Source: a virus. From it: a DNA stretch of 29,050 nucleotides. Positions within the stretch are counted from its first letter, which is position 1. Each line of letters opens with the position of its first letter. The notes beneath the pieces are model-generated. The model was not told the DNA's origin. It did not search any database and was given only the letters and a program-made list of their open reading frames with translations. The position numbers and the translations under genes were made by a program. The stretch is taken from positions 1 through 29,050 of the IMG/VR virus record IMGVR_UViG_3300010885_018495. One strand, 5' to 3'. Of this stretch, positions 25,041-29,050 are shown one piece after another.

Positions 25041-25046
25041 TATAAT
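25038..25046 (+). promoter_or_regulatory. Extended -10 promoter before the recA unit, nearly leaderless
   Basis: TGA (stop of the previous gene) plus TATAAT (25041-25046). The expected start near 25053 is about two bases before the ATG at 25055, and no SD is present, so the mRNA would be nearly leaderless. There is no clear -35 box. Confidence 0.55.
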
Positions 25047-25054
25047 AGGTATAT

Positions 25055-25309
25055 ATGTCTAAAGCTTACATACTAAAAGGTACGCAAGAAGAATACCTTT
25101 TAGTTATTAGAACGGAAGATGAAAAAGCAGTCTATAAAATAATAGACTTTTTAGCAACAAGTAAAAATGAACAGGTACAACAACTGGCTATCGAATTAGA
25201 GAAGAGTATGAATGATAACGGAAGAGATTCTAGCAAAGCTAGACCCGAAGACAAGAGCAAGAGTACAGCTAGCAACAAAAATAAGCGTAGAAAAACAAAA
25301 GACTCCTAG
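25055..25309 (+). CDS. Hypothetical protein overlapping the start of recA
   Basis: 84 residues. The first about 50 form a beta-beta-alpha unit (AYILKGTQEEYLLVIR, then KIIDFLATSKNEQVQQLAIEL). The last about 30 are Lys/Ser-rich and low in complexity (DKSKSTASNKNKRRKTKDS). Those last codons overlap the recA N-terminus by 98 bases in another frame, so the tail may be shaped by recA. It could be a recA-coupled regulator. No family is recognised. The first half, before the overlap, is the best evidence that it is a real gene. Confidence 0.5.
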   Translation: MSKAYILKGTQEEYLLVIRTEDEKAVYKIIDFLATSKNEQVQQLAIELEKSMNDNGRDSSKARPEDKSKSTASNKNKRRKTKDS

Positions 25310-26210
25310 TATTGGTTTAAACTTAGCACTCAAAGGTGGACTAGGTTTTGGTCGCCAAGTAATGATTTGGGGTAACAAGTCTGCGGGTAAGTCATCTTTT
25401 TGTTTGCAAATGATTGCTGATGCACAAAAAAATGGAAAGACGTGTGCTTGGATTGATGCGGAAGCATCATATGATGTAGCTTGGGCTAAAACTTTGGGTG
25501 TTGATTCAGATTCACTTATTTATTCGCAAGCTAAATCAATTAATGACATGGTAGATGTTGCAACTCAGCTTATGGATGCTGGTGTTGATATAATTGTAGT
25601 TGACTCTATTTCAGCACTACTTCCCGCAATTTATTTTGAAAAGGACAGTACAGAGTTAAAGAAGCTTGAAGATACTAAGCAGATTGGTGCGGAAGCAAAG
25701 GATATGACCCATGCGGTCAAAATGTTAAACTATGCCAATAAAAACACGCTACTGGTTCTCATTTCACAACAACGTAATCAGTTTGGTAGCATGCATGCCT
25801 CCCACATCCCCACAGGTGGAATGGCGGTCAAATTCTTTTCATCTACGATCATTAAGCTTTGGTCGTCAGAAGCTGAGGCGAATGCTATTAAATCTGGCAT
25901 TCAAGTTGGTGATAAGATTATTGAACAAAAAGTCGGACGACCAGTCAATTGGATTGTTGATTACAATAAACTCGGACCGCCAAATCTCTCAGGACAATAT
26001 GACTTTTACTACCAAGGTGATTCACTGGGAGTAGATTCTATAGGTGAAGTTTGCGACGTTGCAGAAATGATGGGAATCATTCAAAAAGGCGGAGCATGGT
26101 ATACAGTTGGAGAAGAACGTTTTCAAGGACGTGCTAAAGTTGTAGACTATTTAAAAAATAATCCTAAGATAGTTGAAGAATTAAGAGGCAAGATTTATGA
26201 CAAGTCTTGA
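25212..26210 (+). CDS. recA: RecA-family recombinase
   Basis: 332 residues with RecA core motifs: Walker A G54-NKSAGKS-61, E84 in IDAEA, Walker B DIIVVDS with D131 and the loop region around QQRNQFG (186-192) leading to GGMAVKFFSS. It forms filaments on ssDNA and performs strand exchange for recombination-dependent replication or repair. Compared with host RecA (about 350 residues) the C-terminal lobe is short or divergent. The ATG at 25212 lies inside the upstream gene after GAGAAGAG. It is followed by a nuclease set (26394-28803), so it probably works with those in double-strand break repair. Confidence 0.9.
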   Translation: MITEEILAKLDPKTRARVQLATKISVEKQKTPSIGLNLALKGGLGFGRQVMIWGNKSAGKSSFCLQMIADAQKNGKTCAWIDAEASYDVAWAKTLGVDSDSLIYSQAKSINDMVDVATQLMDAGVDIIVVDSISALLPAIYFEKDSTELKKLEDTKQIGAEAKDMTHAVKMLNYANKNTLLVLISQQRNQFGSMHASHIPTGGMAVKFFSSTIIKLWSSEAEANAIKSGIQVGDKIIEQKVGRPVNWIVDYNKLGPPNLSGQYDFYYQGDSLGVDSIGEVCDVAEMMGIIQKGGAWYTVGEERFQGRAKVVDYLKNNPKIVEELRGKIYDKS

Positions 26211-26394
26211 AGATTTTTTAAAAAGTAATAAAGTAGAAACAGGTTCTTCTATACAAAAAGAACCAGCAAATGGATCTTTTTCTTGTCAACATGAAGATTG
26301 TGATGAAGTAATTTACGAAGGTACAATTGACAGAAGCAATCATCGCCTAACCTGGACTTGTTCTAGGGGCCACCATTCAAGCGTGGTCGTTTAA
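26197..26394 (+). CDS. Small zinc-ribbon-like protein
   Basis: 65 residues, beginning with a 14-base overlap on recA. A short acidic helix (TSLEDFLKS) precedes a compact metal-binding unit: C30, C35, C55 and H59/H60 in the pattern CxxxxC...CSRGHH. The N-terminal helix looks like a docking tail. Coupling to recA suggests a mediator or loader that contacts RecA and ssDNA, but only the zinc unit can be seen. It ends in TAATG with the next gene. Confidence 0.6.
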   Translation: MTSLEDFLKSNKVETGSSIQKEPANGSFSCQHEDCDEVIYEGTIDRSNHRLTWTCSRGHHSSVVV

Positions 26395-26699
26395 TGTCAG
26401 AGCGTGGGGAGATAAAAAGAGATGGTGCAAAAGGGCAAAAAAATAGTGGTCGTGGTGACTATCAAAAAGGGGACGCTCAATGGCGTAATTTTTTGGTTGA
26501 TTACAAAGAGTATTCAAAATCAATCTCGATATCAAAAGACATTTGGGCAAAAATTTGTACTGACACTTTTAAGGTGGACAGAAATAAATATCCAGTCCTT
26601 AAGCTCATACTTGGCGAGAGCACTAAAACGAGACTTGCGGTAATAGAATGGGCGTTACTAGAACAACTGATAGACTGTTGGGAGCAGCATAATGAGTAA
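26394..26699 (+). CDS. PD-(D/E)XK nuclease, phage Holliday-junction-resolvase-like
   Basis: 101 residues. The N-terminal half is basic and Gly-rich (RDGAKGQKNSGRGDYQKGDA), then the catalytic core: D27 in GDAQW, followed by strand FLVDYKEY with the D36-x-K38 pair, and the SISISKDIWAKIC helix with a closing LKLILG strand. This order (GD, [DE]xK, then an Ser/Ile-rich strand and WxKI helix) is typical of small phage PD-(D/E)XK endonucleases often annotated as Hjc-like resolvases. It sits between recA and the Cas4-like nuclease. A second resolvase-type nuclease (RuvC-like) lies 2 kb downstream, so one of them may have another substrate. Confidence 0.6.
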   Translation: MSERGEIKRDGAKGQKNSGRGDYQKGDAQWRNFLVDYKEYSKSISISKDIWAKICTDTFKVDRNKYPVLKLILGESTKTRLAVIEWALLEQLIDCWEQHNE

Positions 26700-26874
26700 G
26701 TATGAAATAACTGATTTTCAAGAATGGTTAGAGTTTGGTCATTCTAAAGGTTGGGTAAGCGATGTGTTTTGCAATACACATGACGGTGGACCAATGACTG
26801 ATGAAGAATCACAGGAATGGGAAGAAGGCGGAGATCCTTGCATGTTCTGCGTTAGGGTGAATGAACTTGACTGA
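26692..26874 (+). CDS. Small Cys/His protein of actinophage type
   Basis: 60 residues starting at an 8-base overlap with the nuclease gene (ATGAGTAA). A helix (FQEWLEFGHSKGWVS) precedes a possible metal site with C27, H30, C50 and C53 (FCNTH ... EEGGDPCMFC). Very acidic (many E/D). Similar small proteins with a GWVS...C-x-T-H-D...E-E-G-G-D-P-C pattern occur in actinobacteriophage genomes (recalled, not verified), where the function is unknown. It may bind zinc or a partner nuclease. Confidence 0.6.
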   Translation: MSKYEITDFQEWLEFGHSKGWVSDVFCNTHDGGPMTDEESQEWEEGGDPCMFCVRVNELD

Positions 26875-27193
26875 GAAACCTTTAATTGAATTGATTAGTG
26901 AAGTAACTGAATTCAATGATATAAAAGAGTATATGAATGATCCAGATTTAGATTATGCTCTTGATTTAATTATTAAACTTATTACTAAGCCTGATGTTCC
27001 ATCTTCAAAAGCTCCCGACCTTATTATTAAGATGCAAGCGTTGGGTGCAAAGTTTGCCATGCTTTCCAGATTCTACACCACCTTTGAAAAAGGCGGGGAG
27101 AATTCAAAGAAGAAGAACGTATATTACACAGCAGAAGAAGCAATTAATAGACTAGTGGATGCTCTTAAGTATTCAGCAAGGTATGGAGCATAA
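26861..27193 (+). CDS. Hypothetical helical protein
   Basis: 110 residues, all-helical prediction with no cysteine and no membrane segment. Helices: LIELISEVTEFNDIKEYM, LDYALDLIIKLIT, APDLIIKMQALGAKFAML, and a C-terminal EEAINRLVDALKYSARYG. It starts in a 14-base overlap with the Cys/His protein and ends with a one-base TAATG to the Cas4-like nuclease. It could be a recombination partner or an adapter for that nuclease, inferred from coupling only. The family is not recognised. Confidence 0.55.
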   Translation: MNLTEKPLIELISEVTEFNDIKEYMNDPDLDYALDLIIKLITKPDVPSSKAPDLIIKMQALGAKFAMLSRFYTTFEKGGENSKKKNVYYTAEEAINRLVDALKYSARYGA

Positions 27194-27975
27194 TGGCTAG
27201 AGAGATTATAAGTAATTTAAAATTCCAGAAAAACCATGAGCCTGGAAGTTTTGATGTAAACGAGTTTGCACTCATGGTAGAAAAGGCATATACAGATGGA
27301 GAACAAAGAGATCCCTTCACTCAAAAGAAGACGTTTAGCCCCAGTACTATTGGTTATGGTCACGGTAACTGTGCTAGATATTGGTTCATTGCTTTTACTG
27401 GTGCGGAGTTTGAAGACCAGTTCGATGCTATGGCTAGGGCTAACATGGATAACGGTACGGCTGCTCATGACCGCATTCAGAAAGTCATGGCTAAAACTGG
27501 AGTACTCAAGGCAACAGAAATTGAAATTACCCATGATGATCCTCCGATTCGAGGCTTTGCAGACGCTATTATCGAATGGAACGGAAAAGAAGTAGTAGGA
27601 GAAATCAAGACTGCTAAAGATGAAGTTTTTTCAATGCGAAGAGCAGAAATGAAACCATCAGGCAATCACTTGCTTCAAATTCTTACATACATGAAAATTA
27701 GAAAAGCTGCACAAGGATTTTTGTATTATGAAAATAAAAATGATCAATCAATTTTAATCATTCCAGTTAATGTAAATGAAAGAAATAAAGCAATCATTGA
27801 AGAAGTTTTTGAATGGTTGAGAACAACTTACAAAGCATATACTGATAATACCTTGCCAGAAAGACCTTTTACTAAATCGCAATCGGCTTGTAAGTATTGC
27901 CCAGTTAAAAAGGTTTGTTGGAAAGAAATGGATGAGGGCGAAATTTTTATACCAGCAATGGTGCCACCAAAATGA
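27193..27975 (+). CDS. Cas4/RecB-type PD-(D/E)XK exonuclease with iron-sulfur cysteines
   Basis: 260 residues with every hallmark of the Cas4/AddB nuclease fold: H92 (GTAAHDRIQ), D124 in GFADAII, E137-x-K139 in VVGEIKT, Q162-x3-Y166 (LQILTYM), and cysteines C60, C233, C236, C242 that should hold a 4Fe-4S cluster. It processes DNA ends for recombination; host relatives act with helicases, and in CRISPR systems Cas4 trims spacer precursors. No CRISPR genes are near, so here a phage recombination role (resecting ends for RecA) is more likely. All four cluster cysteines and catalytic residues are present. Confidence 0.85.
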   Translation: MAREIISNLKFQKNHEPGSFDVNEFALMVEKAYTDGEQRDPFTQKKTFSPSTIGYGHGNCARYWFIAFTGAEFEDQFDAMARANMDNGTAAHDRIQKVMAKTGVLKATEIEITHDDPPIRGFADAIIEWNGKEVVGEIKTAKDEVFSMRRAEMKPSGNHLLQILTYMKIRKAAQGFLYYENKNDQSILIIPVNVNERNKAIIEEVFEWLRTTYKAYTDNTLPERPFTKSQSACKYCPVKKVCWKEMDEGEIFIPAMVPPK

Positions 27976-28268
27976 TATGTGCTTACGATAAATGCAACAA
28001 TGAATTTGAGCCAAAAACACACAATCAAAAGTATTGTTCAGATGAGTGTTGCAGAACTGCTACAAATCAAAAGCTTAAAGACGCATATTATGAAAAAAAA
28101 GCAAGGCTTGCTGGAAAGCCAAGAATTTGTAAAACTCAAGGATGCAACGTAGTGCTTAGTAGATATAACGAAGGTCGTATTTGCGATAAGTGCGAGAGTG
28201 CAAAGAGAGAAGAAGAGCGTAAAGCTTTGGTTGAAATGGTGAGAAGTGTCTCTGGCAAAACTCGTTAA
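27972..28268 (+). CDS. Double zinc-finger small protein
   Basis: 98 residues starting at an ATGA overlap with the Cas4-like gene. Two cysteine quartets: C3, C8, C22, C26 in the first half (CxxxxC ... YCSDEC) and C53, C58, C71, C74 in the second (CKTQGC ... CDKC), with a charged helix between them and another at the C-terminus. It most likely binds DNA or RNA; the first unit resembles the zinc part of HNH/FCS-type fingers but lacks nuclease residues. Position between two nucleases suggests a DNA-processing accessory. Confidence 0.65.
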   Translation: MICAYDKCNNEFEPKTHNQKYCSDECCRTATNQKLKDAYYEKKARLAGKPRICKTQGCNVVLSRYNEGRICDKCESAKREEERKALVEMVRSVSGKTR

Positions 28269-28803
28269 ACCAAGATCTAATAGGGTTTTGGGTATAGATG
28301 CTAGCACCAACAACATTGCTTTTTGCCTTATGGAGGATAAAAAAGCAATTAAATGGGGAGAAATAACGTTTGAAGGATCAGATGTTTATCAAAGAATACT
28401 TGATGCAAAAAGAAAAATCAAGGCTTTTAAAAACGAGTTGGATACAGATTTTGTTGCAATAGAAGCAGCCATATCTGTCAAGTCAGTACACACGGGAATT
28501 AAGATGGCATACGTATTTGGTGCTATAATGGGAGAGTTACTTAGTGATAATATGCAAGTGGTTGAAGTTCACCCTATAACCTGGCAATCATATATTGGTA
28601 ATAAAAACTTTAACAAAATAGAAAAGCAGGCAATAAAAGATGAGTTTCCAGACAAATCCGACACATGGATTAAAGGAAAAATCAGAGAGCGTAGAAAACA
28701 ACGCACTATTGATTTTAGTAGAACGTTGGGCGTTGAAACTCAGTCCGATAATGTTGCTGATGCGACGGGAGTAGCTTGGTATGCCATCAATGAAATTATA
28801 TGA
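28246..28803 (+). CDS. RuvC-like Holliday junction nuclease
   Basis: GTG start at 28246, overlapping the zinc-finger gene by 23 bases. 185 residues with the RNase H fold of RuvC: D18 (VLGIDAST), E73 (FVAIEAAI), and D168/D172 (SDNVADATGVAW), matching the four-acidic-residue site. A VHPITWQSYIG segment and basic KGKIRERRKQR helix are typical of phage RuvC-like resolvases. It should cut four-way junctions or branched replication intermediates before packaging. It is similar in length to host RuvC (about 170-190). Its end overlaps the HTH gene. Confidence 0.85.
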   Translation: MSLAKLVKPRSNRVLGIDASTNNIAFCLMEDKKAIKWGEITFEGSDVYQRILDAKRKIKAFKNELDTDFVAIEAAISVKSVHTGIKMAYVFGAIMGELLSDNMQVVEVHPITWQSYIGNKNFNKIEKQAIKDEFPDKSDTWIKGKIRERRKQRTIDFSRTLGVETQSDNVADATGVAWYAINEII

Positions 28804-28951
28804 CAGTAAAGACTGGTGTTACAAACGTTATGTCGTAGAAAAGAAAACAATATTAGATATGGCTATGGAAGCTAAATGTAGCCACATGACTATTCAAAGA
28901 TCCTTGCAAAGATGGGGTCTGATTAAGCAGCAAAGAAAATGGACTAAGTGA
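28790..28951 (+). CDS. 53-residue HTH protein
   Basis: ATG at 28790 (or 28781, nine bases upstream in the same frame) to TGA at 28949-28951. The product has a basic N-terminal helix and a compact HTH (TILDMAMEAKCSHMTIQRSL) followed by QRWGLIKQQRKW, as in the N-terminal DNA-binding part of many phage nucleases and recombinases. It begins inside the RuvC-like gene and overlaps the next gene by GTGA. It may be a regulator or a DNA-binding partner for the nuclease next to it; only the HTH is certain. Confidence 0.6.
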   Translation: MKLYDSKDWCYKRYVVEKKTILDMAMEAKCSHMTIQRSLQRWGLIKQQRKWTK

Positions 28952-29050
28952 TACCAGTATTAGCTATACCAGTTTTAAATAGATATGATCTGTTAGATCA
29001 AAACTTAGAAACAATTGATTATCCAGTTAAAGAAATATTAATATTAAATA
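28948..29050 (+). CDS. GT2-type glycosyltransferase, N-terminal part (3' truncated)
   Basis: The frame opens with GTG at 28948, overlapping the upstream TGA as GTGA, and runs off the window end. The visible residues (start MIPVLAIPVLNRYDLL, then IDYPVKEILIL) match the first beta strand, helix and second strand of a GT-A sugar transferase of the GT2 kind, with the N-R-Y-D-L turn after strand one. Only 34 residues can be seen, so substrate and completeness are unknown. It is the second glycosyltransferase in the window. Confidence 0.6.
   Translation, partial: MIPVLAIPVLNRYDLLDQNLETIDYPVKEILILN

Noticed and set aside
26327-26353. TTGACA with a TAACCT -10-like box inside the zinc-ribbon gene
   Set aside because: Poor -10 match and a 15-base spacer, inside a coding frame.
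27193-27975. CRISPR link of the Cas4-like gene
   Set aside because: No repeat array, Cas1 or Cas2 frame in the window; neighbours are recombination genes.

Overview
The window is part of the genome of a tailed double-stranded DNA bacteriophage. All 39 recognisable genes lie on the + strand, packed with 1-base TAATG, 4-base ATGA or longer overlaps. Tail genes come first and a full DNA replication and recombination set follows. The DNA is AT-rich, yet Shine-Dalgarno (SD) sites are strong and some transcripts look leaderless or nearly so. With a DnaE-type replicase whose PHP domain is complete, this fits a phage of a low-GC (for example freshwater) actinobacterium. That host assignment is inference; no host-specific gene is visible, and there is no integrase, tRNA, CRISPR array or insertion sequence.

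Region 1 (1-12607), tail tip and fibres: the C-terminal end of a tape measure protein, a small distal-tail candidate, a 1398-residue hub protein, then four adhesion-type proteins built from fibronectin/Ig-like repeats. The last one ends in threonine-rich linkers and two six-cysteine modules.

Region 2 (12646-16864), accessory genes: an unknown protein, a cysteine-rich protein, a Skp1-type GlcNAc-transferase-like glycosyltransferase, small coiled-coil proteins, a small virion-like protein, an HNH nuclease, a calcineurin-like phosphoesterase and a two-helix membrane protein that may be a holin. No endolysin is recognisable.

Region 3 (16884-29050), DNA metabolism: a zinc ribbon and an HTH protein, small unknowns, DnaB helicase, an unknown gene, DnaG-type primase, a zinc-binding ssDNA-binding protein, DnaE polymerase, RecA, a PD-(D/E)XK resolvase candidate, a Cas4/RecB-type nuclease, a RuvC-like nuclease, a 53-residue HTH protein and the start of a GT2-type glycosyltransferase. 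Together these supply loading/unwinding, priming, strand protection, synthesis, strand exchange, end processing and junction resolution. No DNA polymerase I, sliding clamp or separate epsilon-type exonuclease is seen here.

Seven promoter candidates sit at the few small gaps. Two share a TTGACAGAAA upstream element. Six carry a TGn extended -10, and in three of these the upstream gene's stop codon is built into the promoter. No gene-free stretch exceeds 300 bases; the longest gap (16467-16561) holds no clear gene or terminator.
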